Assembly: GCA_030682375.1 (NCBI GenBank)
Contig: JAUXOL010000016.1
Span: 392,577 to 456,576, forward strand
DNA length: 64,000 bases
Direction of reading: 5' to 3'
Source: Gallionella sp.
GTDB lineage: Bacteria > Pseudomonadota > Gammaproteobacteria > Burkholderiales > Gallionellaceae
The notes beneath the pieces are model-generated. The model had not been told where the DNA came from, did not search any database, and saw only the letters and a program-made list of their open reading frames with translations. The position numbers were made by a program, and so were the translations under genes. Shown here in pieces: positions 22,050 to 30,951 of this stretch (within the stretch, counting starts at the first letter, position 1; every line of letters starts with the position of its first letter).

Positions 22050-24392
22050 ATGGCCGAGCAGTCATTAGGCCGTTTCAAGATACTGAGCGAACTGGGCCGG
22101 GGCGGACAAGGCACGGTCTATCTCGCCCACGATCCTCAACTGGACCGCAAGGTCGCGATCAAGACGCTGCGCAAGTTCGGCCACCAGACCGAGCAGCTGA
22201 CGCGCGAGGCGCTGATCGTCAGCAAGCTGCAGCACCCCAACATCATCGCGCTGTACGATGCCGGCGAACATAACGGCACGCCCTATCTGGTCTATGCCTA
22301 TATCGAAGGCAAGACCCTCGCCCAGGTGCTCAAAGAAGAGAAGACACTGCCGTTCGCGCGCGCCGCGGAGATAGCCTGCGACGCGCTGAAGGGCCTGGTC
22401 TATGCGCACGAGCAGGGCGTCTCACACCTGGACATCAAGCCTGCCAACATCATGATCGCCAAGAACGGCCTCGCGATGGTGATGGACTTCGGGCTGGCGA
22501 CGACCAGCAACGCCGACGAGCAGACCGCCACCGGCATGATCAACGGCACGCCGCGCTACGTCGCGCCCGAGATCGTTTCCGGCCAGATCGGCGGTCCGCT
22601 CGCGGACGTCTACGCGATGGGCGCAGTGCTCTACGAGATGGTCACCGGACAACATGCCGTCACCGGCGAGAGCCTGTTCGAAGTGCTCAACCGCGCGGCG
22701 AACGAGCAGATCGTCGTGCCTTCGGTCCACAACGCGGAGGTGGACGAAGCGCTGGAATCCATCATCATGAATGCGCTGGAAAAGAAGCCGGCCGACCGCT
22801 ACCCGAACGCGGAGTCGATGCTGCGCGACCTGGAGGAATATCTGGACGAATCGCGCGGCGCGACGACGGAGTTCCTGCTGCAGCGCATGCGCAGCAAGCA
22901 GGACTTCCCGGCGATCTCCGGCGTCATTTCGGAGATCAACAACATCGTCTCGTCCGAATCCGAGAGCAGCAGCAAGCTCGCCAGCGTGATCCTGCAGGAT
23001 CTGGCGCTCACCAACAAACTGCTGCGCCTGGTCAACACCGCGTCGTTCAGCCAGTTCGGCGGCAGCATCAACACCATTTCCAAAGCTGTCGTCATCCTCG
23101 GCTTCGAGACGGTGCGCAACATCGCGACCACGCTGATCCTGCTCGAATTCCTGCAGAACAAGCCGCAGGCGGCGCAACTCAAGGAAGAGATCGTCAAGGC
23201 GGTGCTGGCCGGAGAGCTCGCGGCGAAACTATCGTCCAGGAACGACGTCCGCGACGTCGAGGAAGTGCTGATCTGCGCGATGTTCCATAACCTGGGAAAG
23301 ATGCTGGCGCTGTTCTACTTCTACGAAGAGAGCCAGGAGGTCGCGAACCTGGCAAGGCAAGGCGAAAGCGAACAAGTCGCCTCCGCCCGGATACTGGGCA
23401 TCCCCTACTCGGAACTGGGCACGAGCGTCGCGCGCAGCTGGAACTTCCCGCCCCGGTTGATCGCCGGCATGCGCCTGCTGACGGCGGAAAGCATCGCCCC
23501 ACCCAAGAACGAACTGGACCGGCTGACCGTCGCAGTCAATCTCGCCTATGACCTGTGCGACGTCTCGTCCTCGTCCGACGTCCAGGATAAGCCGCAAAAA
23601 CTGGCGGAACTGTCCAAACGCTACGAAAACACCGGCAAGCTGACGGAACGCGAACTGTCCGCCGCGCTCGATGCCGGGCTGAACGAGATGGGCAACCGCT
23701 CCGCGACGCTGGGCATCGGCATCGCCGGTAGCCCGCTGCTCACCCGTGCGCGCCAGTGGAGCGGCCGCCCGCTGCCCGCCCCCAGACAGAAAAACGGCAA
23801 GAGCATCGAGGACATGACCGACCTCGGCCAGTCGGTCGCCAACAGATACGGCAATGAAGAATCGCTGACCCTGTCGCTCAACCCAGATTCGATACTCGGC
23901 GCGGGCATACAGGAAGTGACCAACACGATGATGGGCGAGTTCAACCTGACCGACCTGCTGCAGATGGTGCTGGAGACGATATACCGCGGCATGAACTTCC
24001 AGCGCGCGCTGTTCATGCTGCGCAACAACAAGGAAGCGGCAATGCTCGCCCGCTTCGGCTTCGGCCCGGACATCGGGCAGATCATCCCCAAGTTCCGCTT
24101 CCCGCTGCAGTTCAAGCCGGACGTGTTCCACCTGTCGATAGAGAAGGGCCTGGATATCTCCATCGAAGACGTCCGCTCGCTCAACATCTCCGACAAGATC
24201 CCGGACTGGTACCACGAGACGGTGAACGCCCCCAGCTTCGTCCTGCTGCCGCTGATGCTGGACGGCAAGGCGATCGGGCTGATCTATGCCGACATGCCCG
24301 AAGCCAACCACCTCGACATCTCGCACCAGCAACTCGCACTGCTGCGCACGCTACGCAACCAGGCAGTACTCGCGATCAAACAGAAGGTCTGA
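22050..24392 (+). CDS. Ser/Thr protein kinase-HDOD-GAF fusion protein (copy 1)
   Basis: 780 residues, cytoplasmic, no membrane segment. The Hanks-type kinase (8-265) has a GRGGQGTV loop, VAIK lysine K38, a catalytic loop HLDIKPAN (D128; the Arg before Asp is missing, so it is a non-RD type) and DFG at 146. An HDOD domain (about 275-490) contains LASVILQDLALTNKLLRLVNTASF. A GAF-like domain occupies about 615-780. The start is 3 bp after hemH; longer in-frame extension runs through hemH in another frame and is not used. It probably links a small-ligand sensor to protein phosphorylation; the partner is unknown. Confidence 0.88.
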   Translation: MAEQSLGRFKILSELGRGGQGTVYLAHDPQLDRKVAIKTLRKFGHQTEQLTREALIVSKLQHPNIIALYDAGEHNGTPYLVYAYIEGKTLAQVLKEEKTLPFARAAEIACDALKGLVYAHEQGVSHLDIKPANIMIAKNGLAMVMDFGLATTSNADEQTATGMINGTPRYVAPEIVSGQIGGPLADVYAMGAVLYEMVTGQHAVTGESLFEVLNRAANEQIVVPSVHNAEVDEALESIIMNALEKKPADRYPNAESMLRDLEEYLDESRGATTEFLLQRMRSKQDFPAISGVISEINNIVSSESESSSKLASVILQDLALTNKLLRLVNTASFSQFGGSINTISKAVVILGFETVRNIATTLILLEFLQNKPQAAQLKEEIVKAVLAGELAAKLSSRNDVRDVEEVLICAMFHNLGKMLALFYFYEESQEVANLARQGESEQVASARILGIPYSELGTSVARSWNFPPRLIAGMRLLTAESIAPPKNELDRLTVAVNLAYDLCDVSSSSDVQDKPQKLAELSKRYENTGKLTERELSAALDAGLNEMGNRSATLGIGIAGSPLLTRARQWSGRPLPAPRQKNGKSIEDMTDLGQSVANRYGNEESLTLSLNPDSILGAGIQEVTNTMMGEFNLTDLLQMVLETIYRGMNFQRALFMLRNNKEAAMLARFGFGPDIGQIIPKFRFPLQFKPDVFHLSIEKGLDISIEDVRSLNISDKIPDWYHETVNAPSFVLLPLMLDGKAIGLIYADMPEANHLDISHQQLALLRTLRNQAVLAIKQKV

Positions 24393-24485
24393 GCGCCATG
24401 ACTCCTGGTGTAGAATGCCCGCGACACACAGACCCCTTAATCCAGCCCATGCGCCCTGGCCGCTAACCGCACCTGAATCCCGTCC

Positions 24486-26852
24486 ATGCCCGCACAAGTT
24501 ATCGGTCGTTTCGAAATCCTCGGAGAGCTCGGCAAGGGCGGGCAAGGCACCGTCTATCTGGCGCAGGACACGCAACTGGACCGCCGGGTCGCGATCAAGA
24601 CGCTGCGCAACCTGGCGCGGCAGTCCGAGCAACTCGCCCGCGAGGCGCGCATCGTCGCCAAGCTGCAACACCCCAACATCATCGCGCTGTTCGATGCCGG
24701 CGAGCATCAGGGCGTCCCTTACCTGGTCTATGCCTATATCGAGGGCCAGACGCTGGAGCAACTGCTGCAAAAGGATGGAACCCTGCCGCTGGTAAGATCG
24801 GCCGAGATCGCCTGCGGCGTGCTGGAAGGGCTGACCTATGCGCACGCCCAGGGCATCGCCCATCTGGACATCAAGCCCGCCAACGTCATGATCTCCGCCA
24901 ACGGCACGCCGATGGTGATGGATTTCGGCCTGGCCAAACTGACCAACCAGCAGATGCAAGCCAGCGCTACGCTGAGCGGGACGCCGCGCTACATCGCACC
25001 GGAGATCATCGCCGGCAAGCAGGCGACCGCCAAGGCGGACATCTACGCCGTCGGCATCATGCTCTACGAGATGGTGACCGGCGAGGCAGCCGTCAGCGGC
25101 AGCAACGTTTACGAGGTGCTGAACCGCGCCGCGAACGAGCGGATCGCGGCCCCTTCGACGCATAACGAGCTGATAGACGAACAACTTGAGAGCATCATTC
25201 TCAAGGCCATCTCCAAGAACCCGGACGAGCGCTATGCCACCGCCGAGGCGATGCTGCAGTCCTTGCAAGCCTATCTCGGCGAATTGCAGGAAAGATCCGG
25301 GCAGGAGAAGCAGACCCACAGCACGCTGGACTTTTTGCTGCGCCGCATGCGCAGCAAACAGGACTTCCCCGCGCTGTCCAACATCATCTCCGAGATCAAC
25401 AAGATCGTCGCCAACGACTCGGAAAGCGCCAACAAGCTGGCCAGCGTCATCCTGCAGGATTTCGCGCTGACCAACAAACTGCTGAAGCTGGTCAACACCG
25501 CTTCCTACGGGCAGTTCGGCGGCAGCATCAACACGGTATCCAAGGCCGTCGTCATCCTCGGCTTCGAGACGGTGCGCAACATCGCGATGACGCTGATCCT
25601 GCTGGAATTCCTGCAGAACAAGGCGCAAGCCAGCCAGCTCAAGGACGAAGTCATCCAGTCCATCCTGTCCGGCATGGTGGCCGCACAGCTGCTGAGCGAA
25701 CACGACTTCCGCGACGCGGAAGAGGTGATGGTCTGCTCCATGTTCCACAATCTCGGCAGGATGCTGGGCATCTTCTATTTCTTCGACGAAAGCCAGGAGA
25801 TATCCCGTCTGGTCGAGCAGGGCGAGAACGAGGACAAGGCCGCCGGAAAGGTGTTGGGCATGCCCTATCACGAACTCGGTATAGGCGTGGCGCGCACCTG
25901 GAACTTTCCGTCCAGGCTGATCGCCGGGATGCGCAAGCTACCGCCGGACAAGGTCAGGCCGGCACAAGGCGAAATGGAGCAGTTGACGGTGACCGTCAAT
26001 ATGGCGCACGAACTGTGCGAGATCGCCGCCTATACCGACGTCAAGGAGAAGCAGCGCCTGCTGAGCGAACTGTCGAAACGCTACGAAGGCGCGATCAAGA
26101 TATCGGAACGCAGGCTGTCAACCGCGATGGACAACGGCCTGAAGGAGTTGTCGAGCCGCGCCGGCATCCTGGGCATCGGCATCCACCACAGCTCCATGCT
26201 GAAGCGCTCGCGCAACTGGAGCGGCCATGCGCAACCGGCCGAGCAGGAAAAGGTCGCCAAGGAAATGGACGGCATCACCAATCTCGACCAGACGGTCACG
26301 CCGACCGAAGAAGAAAAAGCGGGCGGCGGAGTGCCGCATAATCCCGAGGCCATCCTCGGCGCCGGCATCCAGGACGTCACCACCTCGCTGGTCGGCGAAT
26401 TCAAGCTCAACGACGTGCTGCAAATGGTGCTGGAAACGATGTATCGCGGCATGGGCTTCAGCCGCGCGATGATCCTGATCCGCGACAACCAGCTCGGCGT
26501 GATGGCCGCCCGGTTCGGATTCGGCACCGACGTCCGCGAGATCATCCCGCGCTTCCGCTTCCCGCTGCATTTCGTGCCGGACGTCTTCCACCTGTGCATC
26601 CAGAAAGGCGTGGACATCGCGATCGAAGACGTCAATGCATCCAACATCGCCGACAAGATTCCCGAGTGGTACAAGAACGGCGTCAACGCGCCCTGCTTCA
26701 TGCTCCTGCCCATCATGGTCAAGGAAAAGGTGATCGGCCTGTTCTACGCGGACATGATCGAAGCCAACGCATTGAAACTGTCGCAGCAACAGCTCTCGCT
26801 GCTGCGCACGCTACGCAACCAGGCCGTGCTGGCGATCAAACAGAAGACCTGA
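24486..26852 (+). CDS. Ser/Thr protein kinase-HDOD-GAF fusion protein (copy 2)
   Basis: 788 residues with the same order as the preceding protein: kinase (K38 in VAIK, HLDIKPAN, DFG), HDOD (LASVILQDFALTNKLLKLVNTASY), a linker, and GAF-like. The two are colinear and closely similar over their whole length, so they arose by tandem duplication. They differ most in the linker between HDOD and GAF (about 595-630). A TAGAAT -10-like box at about 24412 may give this copy its own promoter. Confidence 0.88.
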   Translation: MPAQVIGRFEILGELGKGGQGTVYLAQDTQLDRRVAIKTLRNLARQSEQLAREARIVAKLQHPNIIALFDAGEHQGVPYLVYAYIEGQTLEQLLQKDGTLPLVRSAEIACGVLEGLTYAHAQGIAHLDIKPANVMISANGTPMVMDFGLAKLTNQQMQASATLSGTPRYIAPEIIAGKQATAKADIYAVGIMLYEMVTGEAAVSGSNVYEVLNRAANERIAAPSTHNELIDEQLESIILKAISKNPDERYATAEAMLQSLQAYLGELQERSGQEKQTHSTLDFLLRRMRSKQDFPALSNIISEINKIVANDSESANKLASVILQDFALTNKLLKLVNTASYGQFGGSINTVSKAVVILGFETVRNIAMTLILLEFLQNKAQASQLKDEVIQSILSGMVAAQLLSEHDFRDAEEVMVCSMFHNLGRMLGIFYFFDESQEISRLVEQGENEDKAAGKVLGMPYHELGIGVARTWNFPSRLIAGMRKLPPDKVRPAQGEMEQLTVTVNMAHELCEIAAYTDVKEKQRLLSELSKRYEGAIKISERRLSTAMDNGLKELSSRAGILGIGIHHSSMLKRSRNWSGHAQPAEQEKVAKEMDGITNLDQTVTPTEEEKAGGGVPHNPEAILGAGIQDVTTSLVGEFKLNDVLQMVLETMYRGMGFSRAMILIRDNQLGVMAARFGFGTDVREIIPRFRFPLHFVPDVFHLCIQKGVDIAIEDVNASNIADKIPEWYKNGVNAPCFMLLPIMVKEKVIGLFYADMIEANALKLSQQQLSLLRTLRNQAVLAIKQKT

Positions 26853-27066
26853 AGGTCGCCCTCCGAACCCCCCCGCGACATCCTGAGTATTCGCCTCCGT
26901 TAACGAGCGCTCAACCGCCTTGCCGCAAAGGCTAGGCCGAATTACCTATATATTCCGGTCTATTGTTTTCGCCCCCCGGCTCGGGTAAGGTCGCGAACGT
27001 TTTTTGGCCAGCGGCAAGCGCCACATTTCATACCAAAATATCCGGCGGTTTTGCCGTCAACTTTAC

Positions 27067-27073
27067 GTTAGGC
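27067..27073 (+). other. left recombination core site of the integron cassette
   Basis: GTTAGGC matches the GTTRRRY core of attC/attI sites. The crossover would fall between G27067 and T27068, with the cassette ORF beginning 11 bp further on, the normal layout of cassettes. Confidence 0.65.
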
Positions 27074-27879
27074 CTTCAGTCAGATGACGGACGTACACAT
27101 TGCCTTTGAGCGCAACTTCGACACTTTGCTTCTAGACAGTGTCGACTTCCTTCTGGATGCCAAGGATCAGCACCCTGACTTAGATGAAAGTAGAAGAGCC
27201 GCCAGAGTTGCAATCATGTACACATTGCTGCTCCTCGAGGCGGCGGCCAACACTTGCATTGAACACCTGAATCTGGAACGCGCTATTCATAACGAGATCG
27301 ACCGACTGCCCGTTCTATCCAAGTTTGATTTCTACTTACGAACAAACTTCAGAAACAGATCGCTAGATCGCGGCATTCATCAGATTGAGTGGGTCAAGGA
27401 GCTCAAAGGGCTTCGTGACGGTACGGTTCACTTGAAGTCACATAAGGTCAAATGGAATGGTCGGCCAGATGAAAGCATGACCGCTGAAGCGGAGAGAACA
27501 AAAGTTTTAAAGGTCGCAACAAATCCGAAGTTCTGGAGCGTAGATGACGCTGTAATCATCGCAAAAGCAACTCACGGATTTTTGCACTACTTCTTTAAAG
27601 AGAAGTGCAAGTACAGTCCTAAGAAAGTTGCGTCACTTCTATTCTCAGAATCAGATACACCAGGCGACGACAACCATTTTTGCCCCTGTCTATACAAGGC
27701 AACCAAATCCCAGCTTCTTGCGCTGGGCATCGACCTGACCTACATAAAGGTTGCTTGGGTATGAAAATCCAGCCATTTATCGAGCTCAAAGGCCTAACTG
27801 TTTGGTCAAGCCGACGCCAACGGCTTGCAGCCGTTGGTGCCCTCCGCGCTTCGCGCTCCGGTGCCGCTTACCTCGGACG
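27068..27879 (+). mobile_element. solitary integron gene cassette (812 bp)
   Basis: One ORF bounded by a GTTAGGC core on the left and an attC-type site on the right. No integrase gene or second cassette is in the window. The right boundary (G27879/TTA) coincides with the TAA stop of the universal-stress gene on the other strand, as expected for insertion at a secondary site. The cassette is less GC-rich than its surroundings. Confidence 0.75.
27084..27764 (+). CDS. cassette-borne hypothetical protein, possibly HEPN-like
   Basis: 226 residues, not recognised. Mostly helical, no signal peptide or membrane span. It contains LLLLEAAANTCIEHL and WVKELKGLRDGTVHLKS; the RDGTVH stretch resembles the R-N/D-x(3)-H signature of HEPN ribonuclease-like domains, which is only a hint. 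A CPC motif lies near the C-terminus. Codon use is more AT-rich than in flanking genes, in keeping with transfer in a cassette. Confidence 0.75.
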   Translation: MTDVHIAFERNFDTLLLDSVDFLLDAKDQHPDLDESRRAARVAIMYTLLLLEAAANTCIEHLNLERAIHNEIDRLPVLSKFDFYLRTNFRNRSLDRGIHQIEWVKELKGLRDGTVHLKSHKVKWNGRPDESMTAEAERTKVLKVATNPKFWSVDDAVIIAKATHGFLHYFFKEKCKYSPKKVASLLFSESDTPGDDNHFCPCLYKATKSQLLALGIDLTYIKVAWV

Positions 27880-27885
27880 TTATTG
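27792..27885 (+). mobile_element. attC recombination site
   Basis: GCCTAAC (RYYYAAC core, 27792-27798) is followed by the classical GGTCAAGCCGACGCC segment. Two inner hairpins follow (CCAACGGC-TTGCA-GCCGTTGG and CGCGCTTCGCG). The returning arm is GGTGCCGCTTACCTCGGAC, with G-TT at 27879-27881. The right core reads GTTATTG rather than GTTRRRY because its last bases belong to the host target. Confidence 0.8.
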
Positions 27886-28329
27886 ATCGTCCCCGCGCAC
27901 CAGCAGCACCGGCACCGATGCGCCGCGCACCACGCCTTCGGCGACGCTGCCGAACAGCATCCGGCTGAAGCCGGTGCGGCCGTGCGAACCGATCACGATC
28001 AGGTCGGCCGGCCAGTTTCCCGCTTCCCTGTCGATCACGCTGGCGACTCGTTCGCCCTCCGCTTCGAGCAACAAGGTATCCACCGCCGCACCGGCCTGGC
28101 TGGCCATCTCGCCTGCCTTGGCGAGCAGGCGTTCGCCGCTGGATCGCGCTACATCGCGCAGCGCGGCGTAGTCGATGAAAGCGTAGCCTTCGGCATCCAG
28201 CGGATAGATTTCTTCGACCACATGCAGCAGCCGCAGCTGCGCCTTGTCGCCCGCCAGCTTGAGCGCCTCGCGCAAGGCGCGCTCGGCCGTGTCGCTGCCG
28301 TCGATGGGAACCAAAATGCGTTGATACAT
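27880..28329 (-). CDS. universal stress protein (UspA family)
   Basis: 149 residues from ATG 28327-28329 with AAGGAGG. An adenine-nucleotide alpha hydrolase-like fold: MYQRILVPIDGSDTAERAL at the start and the ATP-binding G-2x-G-9x-G-S motif near the end (IGSHGRTGFSRMLFGSVAE). Ends VRGDDQ; its stop codon sits on the cassette junction, so the protein is intact. Confidence 0.93.
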   Translation of the reverse strand: MYQRILVPIDGSDTAERALREALKLAGDKAQLRLLHVVEEIYPLDAEGYAFIDYAALRDVARSSGERLLAKAGEMASQAGAAVDTLLLEAEGERVASVIDREAGNWPADLIVIGSHGRTGFSRMLFGSVAEGVVRGASVPVLLVRGDDQ

Positions 28330-28367
28330 GATCGGCCTCCTTGTTGTCGTGACGGCGCGCGGGCCGT

Positions 28368-28913
28368 TTACAGTTTCAGGAAATTGTCGCGGTAGTGGCG
28401 CATCTCGGCGATGGATTCGTAGATGTCGGCCAGCGCCTCGTGCTTGCCATGCTTCTTGATGCCGCTCGCGACTTCGGGTTTCCAGCGCTTGGCCAGCTCC
28501 TTCAGCGTGCTGACGTCGAGGTTGCGGTAATGGAAGTAATCTTCCAGCTTGGGCATCCAGCGCGCCATGAAGCGACGGTCCTGGCAGATCGAGTTGCCGC
28601 ACATCGGCGAGGTGCGAATCGGCACGTATTCCTGCAGGAAAGCCAGCATCTGCGCCTCCACCGCCGCCTCGTCCAGCGTCGATGCCTTGACCTTGTCGAT
28701 CAAGCCGGACTTGCCGTGGGTGGACTTGTTCCAGTTGTCCATTCCGTCCATCACGCTGTCGGGCTGATGCACCACCAGCACCGGCGCTTCGGCGACGGTC
28801 TCCAGGTTGCTGTCGGTGATCACCATCGCGATCTCGATGATGCGGTCGCTATCGGGAAGCAACCCGGTCATCTCCATGTCGAGCCAGATAAGGTGGTTTT
28901 GGTTTTGTGCCAT
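28368..28913 (-). CDS. orn: oligoribonuclease
   Basis: 181 residues. A DEDDh 3'-5' exonuclease that degrades 2-5-nt RNAs and pGpG, so it also completes c-di-GMP turnover for the cyclases encoded nearby. WLDMEMTGL carries the first DE pair; later D and H residues are in SICQDRRFM and HEALADI. Confidence 0.97.
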   Translation of the reverse strand: MAQNQNHLIWLDMEMTGLLPDSDRIIEIAMVITDSNLETVAEAPVLVVHQPDSVMDGMDNWNKSTHGKSGLIDKVKASTLDEAAVEAQMLAFLQEYVPIRTSPMCGNSICQDRRFMARWMPKLEDYFHYRNLDVSTLKELAKRWKPEVASGIKKHGKHEALADIYESIAEMRHYRDNFLKL

Positions 28914-28989
28914 AATTCGCGCGTCTTAAATATGAACGGTAAGGGGCGTATTGTGTCACAAGCGCACCACTTCCGGACACCCGCCAAAC

Positions 28990-30258
28990 ATGACCGCAAC
29001 CCAATTCACCCTGTTCTTCGTCGCCACCCTCGCCCTGACCACGCTGGCTAAACTGTGGCTGGCGCGCCGCCATCTGGCGCATATCGCCGCGCATCGCGCC
29101 GAAGTGCCGGAAGCATTCAGCGCGAAGGTGTCGCTGGCGGAACACCAGAAAGCCGCCGACTACACCTCGGCCAAGACGCGCTTCGGCATGATCGGGGCAT
29201 TGTTCGATGCCGCGCTGCTGCTCGCATTCACGGTGATGGGCGGCATCCAGTTCGTCGCAGAGTTTTGCAACGGCTGGTTCGATACACAACTCACGCAGGG
29301 CGTCGCGACCATCGTCGCGGTGCTGATGCTCTCCTCGCTGCTGGAAGCGCCGTTCGGGCTGTACCACACCTTCGTGATCGAACAGCGCTTCGGCTTCAAC
29401 AAGATGACCTTCGCGCTCTACCTCAAGGACGCGTTCAAAGGCCTGCTGCTGGGCGCAGCGCTCGGCCTGCCGCTGCTGTTCGGCGTGCTGTGGCTGATGT
29501 CTGCGATGGGAACATACTGGTGGCTGTACGTGTGGCTGGTGTGGATGGCGTTCAACCTGCTGGTGCTGTTCATCTACCCGACCTTCATCGCACCGATCTT
29601 CAACAAGTTCACGCCGCTGCAGGACGAGGCGATGAAGGCGCGCATCGAGGCGCTGCTGAAGAAATGCGGCTTCGCTTCCAGCGGCCTGTTCGTGATGGAC
29701 GGCAGCAAACGCAGCGCGCACGGCAACGCCTACTTCACCGGCTTCGGCAAGACCAAGCGCATCGTGTTCTTCGACACGCTGCTGGCGCGCCTGAGCGGCG
29801 AGGAAGTCGAGGCGGTGCTCGCGCACGAGCTCGGCCACTTCAAGCGCCGCCACGTGATCAAGCGCATCGTCATGTCCTTCGCGATGAGCCTGGGCTTCCT
29901 GTGGCTGCTGGGGCAGTTGATGCAGACCGGCTGGTTCTACGCAGGACTGGGCGTGACCATCCATTCGACAGGCTCAGGACCGGCTCCCTCGACCGCGCTC
30001 GCATTGCTGCTGTTCTTCATGATCCTGCCAGTGTTCAGCTTCTTGCTGCACCCGCTGATGTCGGCGTATTCGCGCAAGCACGAGTTTGAGGCCGATGCCT
30101 ACGCCGCGCAACAGACCGACAAGAACGATCTGGTGAACGCGCTGGTGAAGCTGTATCAGGACAATGCCGCGACGCTGACGCCCGATCCGCTGTATTCGAA
30201 GTTCTACGATTCGCACCCGCCGGCGACGGTGCGCATCGCTCACTTACAAGCCCAATAG
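28990..30258 (+). CDS. M48 family membrane metalloprotease (Ste24-like)
   Basis: 422 residues from ATG 28990. Several membrane helices, then the zinc motif HELGHFKRRH (about 279-288) and a downstream EADAYA Glu ligand. The size and N-terminal helix bundle match CAAX-prenyl-protease-like bacterial homologues rather than the short HtpX. In bacteria these probably degrade misfolded membrane proteins. First of a five-gene run to serC. Confidence 0.92.
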   Translation: MTATQFTLFFVATLALTTLAKLWLARRHLAHIAAHRAEVPEAFSAKVSLAEHQKAADYTSAKTRFGMIGALFDAALLLAFTVMGGIQFVAEFCNGWFDTQLTQGVATIVAVLMLSSLLEAPFGLYHTFVIEQRFGFNKMTFALYLKDAFKGLLLGAALGLPLLFGVLWLMSAMGTYWWLYVWLVWMAFNLLVLFIYPTFIAPIFNKFTPLQDEAMKARIEALLKKCGFASSGLFVMDGSKRSAHGNAYFTGFGKTKRIVFFDTLLARLSGEEVEAVLAHELGHFKRRHVIKRIVMSFAMSLGFLWLLGQLMQTGWFYAGLGVTIHSTGSGPAPSTALALLLFFMILPVFSFLLHPLMSAYSRKHEFEADAYAAQQTDKNDLVNALVKLYQDNAATLTPDPLYSKFYDSHPPATVRIAHLQAQ

Positions 30259-30267
30259 GAGGTTCGC

Positions 30268-30603
30268 ATGAGACTGATCGCATCCGTTACATCGCTACTC
30301 GCTACATCGCTGTTCGGCGCACTGCTGTTCACCTCCACGACCGCCGCAGCCAACCCCTTCCCCAAGGGCGATGCACAGGCCGGGCAGAAACTGTTCGCCC
30401 AGCACAAATGCAGCAGTTGCCACGTCGCGATGCTGGGCGGCGACGGCAGCGCGATGTTCACCCGCGCGGACCGCAAGGTGCGCAACGCCGCCGATCTGGT
30501 CGAGCAGATGAACCGCTGCAACGCCAATCTCGGCATCCAGTTGACGCCGCAGGACGAACAGCATCTCGGCGCCTACCTCAACCGCTATTACAACCTGAAG
30601 TAG
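30268..30603 (+). CDS. small periplasmic cytochrome c
   Basis: 111 residues: signal peptide (to TAAA), one haem-c motif CSSCH (about 48-52), and a Met-containing C-terminal half (QMNRCNANLGIQLTPQDEQHLGAYLNRYY). A monohaem electron carrier; partner unknown. Located 9 bp after the protease gene and 9 bp before phhB. Confidence 0.88.
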   Translation: MRLIASVTSLLATSLFGALLFTSTTAAANPFPKGDAQAGQKLFAQHKCSSCHVAMLGGDGSAMFTRADRKVRNAADLVEQMNRCNANLGIQLTPQDEQHLGAYLNRYYNLK

Positions 30604-30612
30604 GCGGACATC

Positions 30613-30951
30613 ATGAGCCTGAAGTGCGACCTGACCGACAAGCAGTGCAAACCCTGCGAAGGCGGCGTTCCGCCGCTGACGCAGCCCGAGATAGACGAAA
30701 TGATGCGGCAGCTCGATGGCTGGCAGCAGCATGACCAGGCTATCAGCAAGACCTACTCGTTCAAGAATTACTATCAGGTCATCGCCTTCGTCAACGCCGT
30801 GGCCTGGATGACGCACCGCGAGGACCATCACCCCGACCTCAAGGTCACGTTCAACAGCTGCACGGTGGAATACTCCACGCATGCCATCTCCGGCCTGTCG
30901 GAGAACGACTTCATCTGCGCCGCGAAAGTAGACGCGCTGTTCAAGATTTGA
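30613..30951 (+). CDS. phhB: pterin-4a-carbinolamine dehydratase
   Basis: 112 residues. TYSFKNYYQVIAFVNAVAWMTHREDHHPDLKV includes the E/H-x-x-H-H-P active-site signature of the PCD/DCoH family, which dehydrates 4a-hydroxytetrahydrobiopterin. No phenylalanine hydroxylase is in the window. The N-terminus has two Cys (CDLTDKQCKPC) of unclear role. Its TGA overlaps the TTG start of rsgA. Confidence 0.9.
   Translation: MSLKCDLTDKQCKPCEGGVPPLTQPEIDEMMRQLDGWQQHDQAISKTYSFKNYYQVIAFVNAVAWMTHREDHHPDLKVTFNSCTVEYSTHAISGLSENDFICAAKVDALFKI

Noticed and set aside
26911..27073. A second attC to the left of the cassette (GCTCAAC ... GTTAGGC)
   Set aside because: The spacing exceeds usual attC length and no paired L-boxes are visible.
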